This document shows positions 1-8,379 of a stretch of DNA of 64,000 nt, piece after piece. The notes beneath the pieces were generated by a model. The model ran no database searches, was not told the origin of the DNA, and was given only the letters and a program-made list of their open reading frames with translations. A program made the translations under genes and the position numbers. Source of the stretch: an uncultured Saprospiraceae bacterium (GTDB lineage: Bacteria; Bacteroidota; Bacteroidia; Chitinophagales; Saprospiraceae); the NCBI GenBank assembly GCA_937926205.1, contig CALEYL010000074.1, positions 248,001 through 312,000 of the forward strand, read 5' to 3'. The first letter of the stretch is position 1; each line of letters starts with the position of its first letter.

Positions 1-210
1 TTTTTACAAAAAGCTTTGTGGTTTACAAAAATTGACGGTTCGTTCACCGCTACCTGCGCTTCAGGCAAAAGTGACCAACAAAAGGCCATTTCCGGAAATA
101 TAGAGGAGAAAGTACAACGGAATGAGTACAAAAACGGTAAAAATAGAGATATTATTCCTATAATTCTACAAACTTACTTGGAAGTTAGGCCGGTTTCAAC
201 TAAAATACAC

Positions 211-218
211 TACATTTG
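211..218 (+). promoter_or_regulatory. -7 promoter box for the RRM protein gene
   Basis: TACATTTG matches the Bacteroidota -7 consensus TAnnTTTG exactly and would start transcription near 225, about 40 nt before the RRM start codon. No convincing -33 TTTG box is seen at the expected spacing. The upstream 210 bases hold no recognisable gene; they contain a perfect 12-nt palindrome, atttccggaaat, at 88-99. Confidence 0.45.
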
Positions 219-266
219 ACCTACTCATTTTTGTTATCAGTTATTTTTTCATCTCATTCAGTTACA

Positions 267-686
267 ATGAATATTTTCGTAGCAAAGTTAAATTTTGATA
301 CCCAGGAAAGCGACTTGAAACAGGCATTCGAAGAATTTGGCCAAGTTGCTTCTGTTAAAATTGTCATGGATAAATTTACAGATCGTTCCAAAGGCTTTGG
401 TTTCGTTGAAATGCCAGACGAGGATGAGGCGCGGGCTGCCATCCGTGCACTCGACAACTCAGAACTGGACGGTCGTACTATTGTAGTAAAAGAAGCAGAA
501 GATCGTGAAAGTCGCGGTGGCGGCGGTGGCTATGGCGGCGGTGGAAATCGCGGCGGCGGCGGTGGCTATGGCGGCGGCGGTGGAAATCGCGGCGGTGGTG
601 GTGGCTATGGCGGCGGCGGTGGAAATCGCGGCGGTGGTGGTGGCTACGGCGGTGGCGGTGGCTACGGCGGCGACAAAAGATATTAA
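267..686 (+). CDS. Glycine-rich RNA-binding protein, RRM type
   Basis: This 139-aa protein has one RNA recognition motif (residues about 1-82) followed by a glycine-rich tail. RNP2 is the N-terminal NIFVAKLN and RNP1 is SKGFGFVEM; both carry the aromatic residues that stack on RNA bases. The tail is a low-complexity series of GGGGYGGGG and GGNRGG units, as in plant GRPs and cyanobacterial Rbp proteins. In Bacteroidota such proteins are abundant RNA binders or chaperones, often cold induced. The ATG at 267 is chosen because the RRM begins immediately there; the frame is open upstream to 216 but that extension is not RRM-like. The gene is monocistronic, with a -7 box at 211-218 and a hairpin downstream. 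The DNA of the tail is itself a short GGN-codon repeat prone to slippage, so tail length may vary between strains. Confidence 0.93.
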   Translation: MNIFVAKLNFDTQESDLKQAFEEFGQVASVKIVMDKFTDRSKGFGFVEMPDEDEARAAIRALDNSELDGRTIVVKEAEDRESRGGGGGYGGGGNRGGGGGYGGGGGNRGGGGGYGGGGGNRGGGGGYGGGGGYGGDKRY

Positions 687-732
687 TCATCGTTCTACTA
701 ATCACCCAGACTCTTTTTCTGGCTGATTGCGG

Positions 733-789
733 CCTCAGAGCTTGTTCGCAACTTCATGAATATGAATTCCCGAACAAGCTCTCTCAGGC
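733..789 (+). terminator. Hairpin after the RRM gene
   Basis: The arms agagcttgttcg (737-748) and cgaacaagctct (771-782) are perfect complements around a 22-nt loop, extended by gcctc/aggc on the outside with a 2-nt bulge. It lies about 50 nt past the RRM stop. No U-run follows, so the hairpin could stabilise the 3' end of the mRNA rather than terminate transcription. The sequence from here to 893 shows nothing else. Confidence 0.55.
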
Positions 790-893
790 TTCATCTTGGG
801 CTCCTTTCCAATTCTCACCTTTCCATTCCTGCATTTTTTCTCGCGAATCTATCCGCAGGTTTATTCAACGCATGCGCTCCAGCAGGTCAGTTT

Positions 894-1607
894 TCATATT
901 TTTCGACCCTGCTTAACCTGAATATCGGAACCTTCCGCAAGGAATACGGATTTTGGTGTTTCCAGATTTAAAAATTGGAATGCCGGCCCATAGGTTTCAC
1001 CAAAATCAACCTGAATGTTGTAGTCTTTCGTTTCGTACACCATCCAGCGCGGGTGCTCCACCCCGTATTCTGAAGTTGATTTTTCGTTGATTTTTGTATA
1101 ACCCCAGTAATGCTCGGTGATGAATTCTTCTTCGCTTCCCGAAGCAATTTCCAATGGCTCTGTTTTGGTATTGACTGCCATGGAATACCACTTTTTTTGA
1201 CGTTTCCAGCTGTATTCAACAAATAAGTTATCGGCCTTTGCCTCCCATCGGTGAGCCATTGGAACCGTTTCATAATGCTCTTTATAGAGGGTATTAGCGA
1301 CAAAGGTCAGGGCTGGTTTGGGAACCATTTCTTTGATGAAAACAACGCCTCTTTTCCATTCGCCTTTGTCCTGAAAACGAACATAAAACCGAAGGTTAAC
1401 TTCTTCAAAATTGACGTGAAAAGGAATTTTTATCCCTTTCACGCGGGTGTTTTCAAACATAAATCCGACCAGGCTGACATAACAGGTCCCTTCCCAGAAG
1501 TCAAATTCTGTTCCGTATGGCAAATACGGTTCCAGTATTTTTTTATCTACGGCGTAGTTTGCCATCAATAGTTTCCGCCATGCTGCTTTTAAAAATATTC
1601 CTGCCAT
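894..1607 (-). CDS. DUF2071 (YqjF-like) family protein
   Basis: The 237-aa product begins FLKAAWRKLLMANYAVD and continues with LEPYLPYGTEFDFWEGTCYVSLVGF, the hallmark of the DUF2071/YqjF family (COG3361). Members are about 230-250 aa, cytoplasmic, and have an acetoacetate decarboxylase-like fold; no reaction is established. No signal peptide or membrane segment is seen. It starts 27 bp after the stop of the secreted esterase gene on the same strand, so the two may be co-transcribed, although nothing in their predicted locations links their functions. The ATG at 1607 is the only start compatible with the family N-terminus. Confidence 0.85.
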   Translation of the reverse strand: MAGIFLKAAWRKLLMANYAVDKKILEPYLPYGTEFDFWEGTCYVSLVGFMFENTRVKGIKIPFHVNFEEVNLRFYVRFQDKGEWKRGVVFIKEMVPKPALTFVANTLYKEHYETVPMAHRWEAKADNLFVEYSWKRQKKWYSMAVNTKTEPLEIASGSEEEFITEHYWGYTKINEKSTSEYGVEHPRWMVYETKDYNIQVDFGETYGPAFQFLNLETPKSVFLAEGSDIQVKQGRKI

Positions 1608-1634
1608 AATCGTGTGTCATTATTGAACGCCTGT

Positions 1635-3083
1635 TCAGGTTTTCACCCAACGCACCACCTGACGTTGGTCTTTTTCATACCATTCCAGAAAATAAACCCC
1701 CGCCGGTAATGCCGACACGTCCAGTTCATTGGAGCCTGAAAGCTGTTTTCTCAACACAGGGCTGCCCTGAGCATTAACAATCCGGACCATCCCGCTTTGC
1801 ACGGAGAGGTGGATTGTTTCGTTGGCAGGGTTGGGAAAAACACGCATAAAATCTGCCCGCTCCGTTGACTGAACAGCTACAACCTGTGAACATTGCTGTT
1901 TGATAAATTTAACGTCTGCGGCCATAAAATCATGGTGAAAATGGTGCGATGCCCACATAACCGCCAGCTCATCTTTAATGTACTGCCGAAGGGTATCTGA
2001 AAAAGACAAAACTACTGGCCAATTTCCCGGGTTGGCAAAAATGAGGTTCTCAATTTCGTTAGGTGATTTTGTCAGGTAGTTATCTGTCCCCACACAACCA
2101 TTCATAATAAGCTCATTGCTGATTCCGATGGACTGGATCGTCGTGACGCCGGGAATCCGTTTAAACCGCTGCGGGTATAGCGGAGAAGGCCGAATCAAAA
2201 AAAAGCTGGAGCACTTTCCATCATCAAGACGCAACTGGTAATATTCATAGGCTTCCAGATTACCCATTATTCCAACATCAGGATGCGCATCTTTTTGGCT
2301 CATTGAAAAAAGAATAGGCGTGGGGGAGAGGGGGGCATAGCCAGTCCCAGAGGAGTTGTGCGAAACGGCAGCCTGCCAGCCAAGGAAAGTAGCCACTGTT
2401 ACAGAAAATGCACCGCCAGCCGAAAATCCAACTGCCGCCTGTGGTGTCGCCAAAGTCATCAAGCCCCGGTTAATGAAGGTATCCCGGATCGCCCGCACAT
2501 TGGCGATGTCCCAATTATTGATTGTATCAGAGGAGTAATTGTAGCGCAGATTGCCGTCGCCGTCTATATCCATATGCAAGGTAGATTCATCGCTTTCTGT
2601 AACGATAATGGCGAGGTTGTTGGCGACTAAGTAGCTGCAAAACTGCCGCATTTCAAAATCTTTCCAAATCCAGTTTTGAGCCGACCCTCCTGTGCCATGC
2701 CAAAGCCATACAACTGCTTCAGGCATGCCGTTCTCCGGGAAATAATAATAAACGGGTTTGAGGATATTTTTCCCCATAACTTGCTCGTAAGAAAAATAAT
2801 CGAAAGTGCCGGTTGGCAAAACGGGTGTTTGCGCTATCACTGAGATGTTCTGCGCCGGCATGACGACCGTCGTGTGCCATTCTTCAGGCATTGACAGAAA
2901 AGTCGTATCACCTGACCAATGGCTGAAAGTGTGCGCAGGCGCCCATTCTTTTGCCCAAATGTGAATCGTATCACCAGCGCTGTAGGCACCGCTACCATAG
3001 CCATTTTCGACTACAAGTTGAAAGGTTTGCGGAAAAAGCCATAGCGGAGCGCAGGTCATTAAAAGGAACAGGATATTTTTCAT
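1635..3083 (-). CDS. Secreted alpha/beta-hydrolase (esterase) with type IX sorting domain
   Basis: This 482-aa protein starts with a signal peptide (MKNILFLLMTCAPLWLFPQ). An N-terminal beta-sandwich-like stretch is followed by a polyhydroxybutyrate-depolymerase or feruloyl-esterase-like hydrolase domain. The segment VVWLWHGTGG is the oxyanion-hole strand, GFSAGG carries the GxSxG nucleophile serine, and SHHFHHDF late in the domain may hold the catalytic histidine. The last 75 residues (FPNPANETIHL ... LPAGVYFLEW) form a T9SS type A sorting domain, so the enzyme is expected to be exported across the outer membrane. The frame is open upstream to 3299, but the signal peptide places the start at the ATG at 3083. 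The substrate is unknown; a plant or microbial ester is likely. Confidence 0.85.
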   Translation of the reverse strand: MKNILFLLMTCAPLWLFPQTFQLVVENGYGSGAYSAGDTIHIWAKEWAPAHTFSHWSGDTTFLSMPEEWHTTVVMPAQNISVIAQTPVLPTGTFDYFSYEQVMGKNILKPVYYYFPENGMPEAVVWLWHGTGGSAQNWIWKDFEMRQFCSYLVANNLAIIVTESDESTLHMDIDGDGNLRYNYSSDTINNWDIANVRAIRDTFINRGLMTLATPQAAVGFSAGGAFSVTVATFLGWQAAVSHNSSGTGYAPLSPTPILFSMSQKDAHPDVGIMGNLEAYEYYQLRLDDGKCSSFFLIRPSPLYPQRFKRIPGVTTIQSIGISNELIMNGCVGTDNYLTKSPNEIENLIFANPGNWPVVLSFSDTLRQYIKDELAVMWASHHFHHDFMAADVKFIKQQCSQVVAVQSTERADFMRVFPNPANETIHLSVQSGMVRIVNAQGSPVLRKQLSGSNELDVSALPAGVYFLEWYEKDQRQVVRWVKT

Positions 3084-3520
3084 AAAAGGTTCAGGTTTTA
3101 TGTGAGACGACGCCCGGTACCTGATGTACTTCCCCACTGAAGGTGCTCTAGTATAGGAAGCGTTACGCCCTTGGCAAATGCCATTGTGGTTGCAAAATAC
3201 CTTACTCGCCTGGGAAAAGCAAAGAAAAAAAAGAAAAAGGCCAATGCCCCGTCGTTTTCTGGTATTGTCGTGATCCGGTATCAGGCTGGGCGTAAGCAAA
3301 CGGGTTAGTGGATTAGAATCGGGCTAAAGGGCAGCGTTCCTATAATTTTTGGACCATGTCATTAGTCGTCTCCTTCGGTGAGCTTGTGTTCACTTGGCCG
3401 TTGCCATACCAGTTTATTTTACCACTGCTCTCATATGGTGGCGAATCCACGGAGTTGAACAGCCTGACCCGCCAAAAGCGGAAAAGCCGCAACTCCAGCA
3501 GGGTCTATGGGCATAGCATT
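3084..3520. other. Gene-free stretch between esterase and ArsR remnant
   Basis: About 440 bases without a recognisable gene. It must hold the promoter of the minus-strand esterase, but no clear -7 box is seen. An open frame on the plus strand (3356-3592) has no protein-like features. The stretch ends at the actaccggacattt motif where ArsR homology begins, so part of it was probably brought in by rearrangement. Confidence 0.5.
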
Positions 3521-3547
3521 ATACTACCGGACATTTTCAATGATCAG
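3521..3547 (+). repeat. actaccggacattt motif, copy 1 (at ArsR breakpoint)
   Basis: The 17-mer atactaccggacatttt (3521-3537) is identical to one at 63288-63304, and the following tgatcag (3541-3547) is also shared after a 3-nt offset. A third copy of the 14-nt core lies on the minus strand at 27519-27532. Here the motif sits directly before the point where ArsR homology starts (3540), pointing into the remnant. The palindrome that follows the other two copies is absent. Confidence 0.65.
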
Positions 3548-3725
3548 GGTGAAGCAGGAGCAACAGGGAAGGGAAATTTATTATCAGCTTGAAATCAATA
3601 AAATGAAAGAAATTGATCAGTGGCTTGAACAATTCAAAGCCATCTGGGAAAGCCGTTTTAATGAACTCGACAACGTATTATTTAACATTAAAAACAACAA
3701 AAATGAACAGTCATCTGGCATTTGA
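3540..3725 (+). pseudogene. C-terminal remnant of an ArsR-family regulator
   Basis: The 61 codons read IRVKQEQQGREIYYQLEINK and then KEIDQWLEQFKAIWESRF. This is the wing of the winged helix plus the C-terminal helix of an ArsR/SmtB regulator of the kind commonly encoded before SRPBCC (AHSA1) proteins. The first half, including the recognition helix, is missing; upstream sequence is unrelated. The fragment overlaps the SRPBCC start by 23 bp, the usual coupled arrangement, which supports the assignment. An ATG at 3540 could still allow translation, but the product could not bind DNA in the usual way. Confidence 0.75.
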
Positions 3726-4209
3726 CTTTATTGTCAACAAGGAAAACAACACCATCCTCGTAAAAAGAGAATTTGCAGCAGAGCGCCCGCTTGTGTGGGA
3801 CGCTTACACAAAAAGTGAAATTCTCGACCAATGGTGGGCGCCAAAACCCTGGAAAGCAAAAACGAAAAACATGGATTTCAGGCCGGGCGGGTCGTGGCAT
3901 TACGCCATGATAGGACCTGAAGGCGAAGAACATTGGGCTTTGGTCAATTACGAAAGCATTGAACTGCAAAAAAGGTTTACAGGCTTAGACGCTTTTGCCG
4001 ATGCAGCAGGCAATGTAAACACGGAATTACCCCAATCGAAATGGGACGCGGGTTTTACAGACAAGGGGGGAAAAACACTCGTGGAATTCCAAATTACTTT
4101 TCCTGATCTGGCTCAACTTGAAGCTACCATCCAGATGGGCTTCAAAGAAGGCTTGTCGATGGCTATGGAAGGTTTGGACGAATTGCTGCCTTCTTTAGTG
4201 TCGGCGTAA
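3703..4209 (+). CDS. SRPBCC (AHSA1/START-like) domain protein
   Basis: The 168-aa protein belongs to the activator-of-Hsp90 homologue 1-like branch of the SRPBCC fold. Diagnostic pieces are REFAAERPLVWDAYTKSEILDQWWAPKPW near the N-terminus, FRPGGSWHYAMIGPEGEEHW in the middle, and the C-terminal helix GFKEGLSMAMEGLDELL. These domains bind hydrophobic ligands in a deep cavity; the ligand is unknown. The ATG at 3703 starts at the family N-terminus (MNSHLAFDFIV); the open frame extending to 3613 overlaps the ArsR remnant. In related genomes the partner ArsR protein controls this gene. Here the regulator is decapitated, so expression is probably constitutive or from a new promoter. Confidence 0.88.
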   Translation: MNSHLAFDFIVNKENNTILVKREFAAERPLVWDAYTKSEILDQWWAPKPWKAKTKNMDFRPGGSWHYAMIGPEGEEHWALVNYESIELQKRFTGLDAFADAAGNVNTELPQSKWDAGFTDKGGKTLVEFQITFPDLAQLEATIQMGFKEGLSMAMEGLDELLPSLVSA

Positions 4210-4219
4210 AAGTGAGGTA

Positions 4220-4256
4220 CAGTCGGAAAGCCAATATCCAGAAGGCTTTCCGACTG
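4220..4256. terminator. Bidirectional hairpin between convergent genes
   Basis: Perfect 13-bp arms, cagtcggaaagcc (4220-4232) and ggctttccgactg (4244-4256), with an 11-nt loop. It lies between the convergent ends of the SRPBCC gene (4209) and the GH97 gene (4268), as expected for a shared terminator. No long U-run follows on either strand. Confidence 0.75.
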
Positions 4257-4267
4257 TTGCACCTACT

Positions 4268-6190
4268 TCAAATTTTAATCAAAAATCCACCAAAAGCCCC
4301 CACCGTTACTGTCAGCCCCCCATTCTCAATGGCCCGGGAGGAAAGCTTCCCGTCCACACCGTCTGTAAAAAGCAGCCCGGCAGTATTTTTGACAAAAGAG
4401 AGGTCCACTGTAAAAGTTTTTTCCACCCCTTCCCCGTTGATGCCGGCGATGTACCAGTTGTCGCCTTTCCGGCGGGCCAACACAATGTCTTTGCCCGGAT
4501 AGCCGGAGAGAAAGCGGATGTCATCCCATTGGGTGGGTACATCGCGCAGGAGTTGTATCACAGCTTCGGGCATTTTGGCCATACCTTCGGGAATTTCGGC
4601 AATGTGCTGAATGCCGGAAGTAAAGAGGAAAGGCAGGCACAGTTCAAAAGCGGGCGTGGTACGGCGATGAATATTGGGAATGGAATCCAGAACCATGGGG
4701 GTAAAATCCATGGGGTCAAATACATTGCGGATAAATGGGATTACCGCGCAATGGGAAGGCTGCAAATCGGCATTTTTCTGAGTAAACGTAATGAATTCCT
4801 GACCGATAATGGCTTCGGTGGACATCAGGTTGGGGTAGGTCCTATGCCAGCCCCTGGGAAACGTTGCTCCGTGAAAGTTAACCATCAACCCATATTTTGC
4901 AGCGTCTGCCATCAAATCGTGGTAGTAGGCGATCATGCTCTGTCCATCGCCGCCGAAGAAATCAATCTTCACACCGGCGACGCCCATTTTTTGCAGGCGT
5001 TCAAAAGTTGCAGCGCGTTGCGTCGGATCGACCAACTGCCCTTTAGGCGTGTAGACGGTGCTGTTCCAGCTACCGGAGGAGTTGTACCACAGCAGTATTT
5101 TTACCTTTTTGGTCGCTGCATAATCCACCAGTTCCTGCATGCGCTCAAAGCCGATTTTCCAGTCCCAATCGGCGTCAATCAGGCAATAAGGCCAGTTCAT
5201 GTCAGCCGCATAATCTATGAATCTGCGGGAGGTCTCATAATTTGTAAAATCATCTTTGAGCAAAACCCAACTCCACGACGCGAGGCCGGGTTTGTAATTG
5301 AATGCCTGGGCATCTGTACGGGCAGGAGCCGCCAGATCAGTGCCGAGGGTACTTTCTACGATATCCGCCAGTTTGCCTATAGCCATCAGCCGCCAGGGCG
5401 TCGCAAAAGGGGTTTTGCCTTCCGGCAATAAGCCGCCACCCGGAAAAACTTCTTCCGTTTGCGGCATGGTTACCTGCATCAATTGTTGTCCGGCATCGTA
5501 GACCAGGCGTGTGCCACAGTACTGAGCATGCACATTGGTTTCGCTGAGCAACAACCAATTGTCCTTTACCCTGAATAATGCGGGATAAACAAATCCTTCA
5601 CCGATCGGCGATTCAACGGGCAGGGCCACGTCAATCAGGTAATGCTCCTCATAAGAAGGGTTGGTCTCTTTCCATCCGGTTTTGGCCTTCGACATGGGTT
5701 GCAGCCAGGCCCTTGTTCCCGGGTTAAGCCCAAAGGAAGAGGCCTCTTTCAATACTTTTACCCGGCCGCCTTCCGGCAACAGATACCGATAGGCAATCGC
5801 CTTGTCATTAATCCTGAAATGGCATTCCAGCTTTACTTTATCTGAGTTGGTAAAACGGAGGATGTATTCGTCCTGTTTGTAGTGGATGAGCGCCTTTTTG
5901 CCGTGTCCCATGGGATAGGATTCCTCTGCCCGACGCGGGCCTTCTACCTTGTTCAGTGTCAGGCCTTTTGTCAGATCGGCATGGTCAAGCACCACCCCCA
6001 GGTAGGAAGTATCCAGAAGCAGGGCGCCCCCACAGTGAGCCGTAAAATAGGGTCGACCAATAGCATCGCAGCCGAAATCGACCTTTATCTGACCATCCCC
6101 GCTGCGCATGGAAACGACTTTTTTGCTGGTGCTGCACGCCGTAAAAAGAAAGGGCAATAGTGCCCAGAGGAGTATTTTTTTCATCATCAT
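4268..6190 (-). CDS. GH97 glycoside hydrolase, probably retaining (alpha-galactosidase/beta-L-arabinopyranosidase type)
   Basis: The 640-aa lipoprotein (lipobox LFTAC, N-terminal run of ATG codons at 6184-6190) has the three-part GH97 layout: N-terminal beta-sandwich, TIM barrel from about residue 300, and C-terminal beta domain. GH97 has an inverting branch (SusB alpha-glucosidase) and a retaining branch with an aspartate nucleophile, such as BT1871 (Asp415). Here GVKIDFFGG places an aspartate at residue 410, and the later STEAIIGQE (Glu459) fits the acid/base position, so a retaining enzyme is expected. Some retaining GH97 enzymes act on beta-L-arabinopyranosides as well as alpha-galactosides, which would suit the adjoining arabinose genes; that substrate is inference. 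The gene follows the symporter gene after 342 bp that include a palindromic element, so it may have its own promoter. Confidence 0.87.
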   Translation of the reverse strand: MMMKKILLWALLPFLFTACSTSKKVVSMRSGDGQIKVDFGCDAIGRPYFTAHCGGALLLDTSYLGVVLDHADLTKGLTLNKVEGPRRAEESYPMGHGKKALIHYKQDEYILRFTNSDKVKLECHFRINDKAIAYRYLLPEGGRVKVLKEASSFGLNPGTRAWLQPMSKAKTGWKETNPSYEEHYLIDVALPVESPIGEGFVYPALFRVKDNWLLLSETNVHAQYCGTRLVYDAGQQLMQVTMPQTEEVFPGGGLLPEGKTPFATPWRLMAIGKLADIVESTLGTDLAAPARTDAQAFNYKPGLASWSWVLLKDDFTNYETSRRFIDYAADMNWPYCLIDADWDWKIGFERMQELVDYAATKKVKILLWYNSSGSWNSTVYTPKGQLVDPTQRAATFERLQKMGVAGVKIDFFGGDGQSMIAYYHDLMADAAKYGLMVNFHGATFPRGWHRTYPNLMSTEAIIGQEFITFTQKNADLQPSHCAVIPFIRNVFDPMDFTPMVLDSIPNIHRRTTPAFELCLPFLFTSGIQHIAEIPEGMAKMPEAVIQLLRDVPTQWDDIRFLSGYPGKDIVLARRKGDNWYIAGINGEGVEKTFTVDLSFVKNTAGLLFTDGVDGKLSSRAIENGGLTVTVGAFGGFLIKI

Positions 6191-6225
6191 CGAATTAGGC
6201 TTTACTTATCACGACTAACTTGTCT

Positions 6226-6247
6226 GTTCTCTAGGGATCGAGAGAAC
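6226..6247. promoter_or_regulatory. Inverted repeat upstream of the GH97 gene
   Basis: gttctct (6226-6232) and agagaac (6241-6247) are perfect 7-bp arms around an 8-nt centre, 36 nt before the GH97 start. It could be an operator or a leader hairpin. It does not resemble the aagtgt/acactt palindrome before the GH51 gene. The rest of 6191-6407 shows nothing recognisable. Confidence 0.35.
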
Positions 6248-6407
6248 GGCTTGTTAAGTGCCTACCGGTATTAGGTCCCTACAGGATCAGCCTAAAAATA
6301 CTCAGGATGACCCATACTATATGGTCGTACTTCCAGCATAGAATAGACCTTAAGAGGACGACATGACACCTCTTGCCCCAGACTACTTAATTCATGTCCA
6401 TTAATCT

Positions 6408-6529
6408 GTGTCAGACCTTTAGGGTTTGAGAGCAAGGCGTGTTCTGTCCCAAAAACGGGAGTTTACTCGCGTAAATGACCGATTTTGGGACAGAACATAA
6501 CGCAGCTATCGGACTCTAAAGTCAGACAC
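6408..6529. mobile_element. MITE-like nested palindrome, copy 1
   Basis: The ends are imperfect inverted repeats: gtgtcagacctttagggt... on the left and ...gactctaaagtcagacac on the right. Inside lie gagagcaaggc on the left and cataacgcagctatcggactc on the right, both shared with the element at 60668-60896. The core is a separate hairpin with arms gttctgtccc and gggacagaac. The element begins 3 nt after the symporter stop codon. No coding capacity is present. It may end the symporter transcript. Confidence 0.7.
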
Positions 6530-6532
6530 GAC

Positions 6533-8287
6533 TTAGCCGTTAAAATACAGATAAGCTGCGATAATCAACGCCACAACCAGGGCTGAAATCACATAATCCA
6601 CAGTTCTGTAGGTAGCTCTGGTTTCTGCTTTTTGTTCAGCGGAAACGGTACCCATCGCCAGCCCCTGAATTTGTATCGCGTCGGGAGCCGGAGAGGTATA
6701 GCTTACCACAAACATGACGACTGCAGACACTAAAAAGATGATCAGGCTGTAATATTGGAAGAAGATGTTGTTGATGATCCAGAAAAACGAGTTTTCCTCG
6801 TAAGCAAATCCGGGCGTGAGCATAACCGGAGTGTCGATCATCAGCCGGAAGAGCCCCATTCCAAACCCAACCAATAAGGCTGCCAGGGCGCCTTTGGCAT
6901 TGAGACGCTTGTTGAAAATACCAAAGAAGAAAACCACAAAAATAGGCGGCGCCAGGTAACCCTGAACGCTTTGCAGGTAATCGTACAATCCCCTGCTGCC
7001 CTGGATAACCGGAATCCACAACAAGCCGATGACGACCATTACTGCTGTAGCCAAACGACCTACCCGCACCAGTTGCTTTTCAGAAGATCCGGGCCGGAGT
7101 TTGGAATACAGGTCCATGGTAAACAAGGTTGAAGAAGCATTAAAAACCCCTGCGAGGGAGCTCATCAGTGCTGCCAGCAATCCAGCGACTACGATGCCCC
7201 GAATACCTGCAGGCAATACCTTAGATACCAGCAGCGGAAATACCTGCTGTGCATTCGCATTTATGATTTTGCCATCTGCATCCAGCAGGGAGTTGGCTAA
7301 TTCCGGCATTTTACCACTGAGGGCAAGCGCGAAAGTAATGATGCCCGGTATGATGAAAATGAACACTGGCAACAGCTTGAAAAAAGAAGCCGCTATGGTT
7401 CCGCGGCGCGCTTCGGTCAGGTTCGCGGCGCCCAGAATGCGCTGCACGATATACTGGTCCGTACACCAATACCATAAGCCGATGATGGGCGCGCAGAACA
7501 ACATGCCCAGCCAGGGGTAGTTGCTGTTGAAATACCAGGCCATGGTGGTTTCTGTTTTAACAGGGCTCCAGGTCCCCGTCATGCCTTCCGGAACCAGTGG
7601 TTTCCACAGGTTGAACATCTCAGAGCCTGCAATGCGCCGGAGTTCACCCCAGCCGCCCAATGCATCCAAACCATAGATGGTCACCAACACGGCACCCAAA
7701 ATAAGGATGATGGTTTGCATGGCCTCAGTAAAAGCCACCGCTTTCATGCCCCCCAGCAAGGTGTAAGCACCGGTCAGGAGAATCATCAGAATGGACCCCA
7801 CCCAGAAACTGTTCATGCCCATAAAATTTACTTCGGGCAGCAACACGCCAAATACGATGCCCCCGGCAAAGATGCCCACAGCGACCTTCGTCAGCACGTA
7901 GGCAATCAAAGAAATGACCGAAAGCACCCATCTGGAGGAGGCTGAAAACCGCTTCTCCAGAAATTCGGGCATGGTGTAAATTTTGGAACGCATGTAAAAA
8001 GGCGCCAAAACCCAGCCCAGCACCAGCAGACACCAGGCGTGCAATTCGTAATGGGCCATCGCTACCCCATCGGTAGCCCCGGACCCGGCCAGTCCCACAA
8101 TGTGTTCTGAGCCGATGTTGGAGGCAAAAATGGAGGCGCCCACCACAAACCATCCGAGGTTGCGGCCCGCGAGGAAATAATCATCTGAGGTAGCTTTATT
8201 CTGACGGATAACCCACCAGGCAATACCCAGGATGATGACAAAATACAGGGCGATGATCACCCAATCAATGGTAGCTAACACTGACAT
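6533..8287 (-). CDS. SSS-family sodium/sugar symporter (SglT-like)
   Basis: The 584-aa product has about 13-14 hydrophobic segments and starts at the cytoplasmic-membrane segment VIIALYFVIILGIAWWVI. Family signatures include DDYFLAGRNLGWFVVGASIFASNIGSEHIVGLAGSGA (TM1 region, sodium and sugar binding in vSGLT) and GLWYWCTDQYIVQRILGA, the sugar-binding-helix sequence of SglT-type carriers. Placement between galM and the GH97 gene in an arabinose operon points to L-arabinose or a related monosaccharide as the substrate. The ATG at 8287 is chosen because the upstream 27 codons are polar and unlike the family. It lies 92 bp after galM, same strand. Confidence 0.9.
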   Translation of the reverse strand: MSVLATIDWVIIALYFVIILGIAWWVIRQNKATSDDYFLAGRNLGWFVVGASIFASNIGSEHIVGLAGSGATDGVAMAHYELHAWCLLVLGWVLAPFYMRSKIYTMPEFLEKRFSASSRWVLSVISLIAYVLTKVAVGIFAGGIVFGVLLPEVNFMGMNSFWVGSILMILLTGAYTLLGGMKAVAFTEAMQTIILILGAVLVTIYGLDALGGWGELRRIAGSEMFNLWKPLVPEGMTGTWSPVKTETTMAWYFNSNYPWLGMLFCAPIIGLWYWCTDQYIVQRILGAANLTEARRGTIAASFFKLLPVFIFIIPGIITFALALSGKMPELANSLLDADGKIINANAQQVFPLLVSKVLPAGIRGIVVAGLLAALMSSLAGVFNASSTLFTMDLYSKLRPGSSEKQLVRVGRLATAVMVVIGLLWIPVIQGSRGLYDYLQSVQGYLAPPIFVVFFFGIFNKRLNAKGALAALLVGFGMGLFRLMIDTPVMLTPGFAYEENSFFWIINNIFFQYYSLIIFLVSAVVMFVVSYTSPAPDAIQIQGLAMGTVSAEQKAETRATYRTVDYVISALVVALIIAAYLYFNG

Positions 8288-8379
8288 AGTATCTTTTTTA
8301 TTAGGCGTGAGTTGTGCAAAGGCTGAAACGTTGGGATAAAAAGCACGAAATTGCCTGATTTCCCACAAATTACCGTGGC

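Noticed and set aside
16..219. A 67-codon frame at the start of the window
   Set aside because: The composition is not protein-like, it overlaps the -7 box of the RRM gene, and no family is recognised.
478..705. Minus-strand His/Arg-rich frame opposite the glycine-rich tail
   Set aside because: It is the antisense of GGN-codon repeats; the plus-strand RRM protein explains the sequence.
3356..3592. A 78-codon plus-strand frame upstream of the ArsR stump
   Set aside because: It has no recognisable domain, runs across the breakpoint in another frame, and lacks the composition of the surrounding genes.
4529..5431. A 300-codon plus-strand frame inside the GH97 gene
   Set aside because: It is antisense to a complete GH97 gene with all expected motifs.
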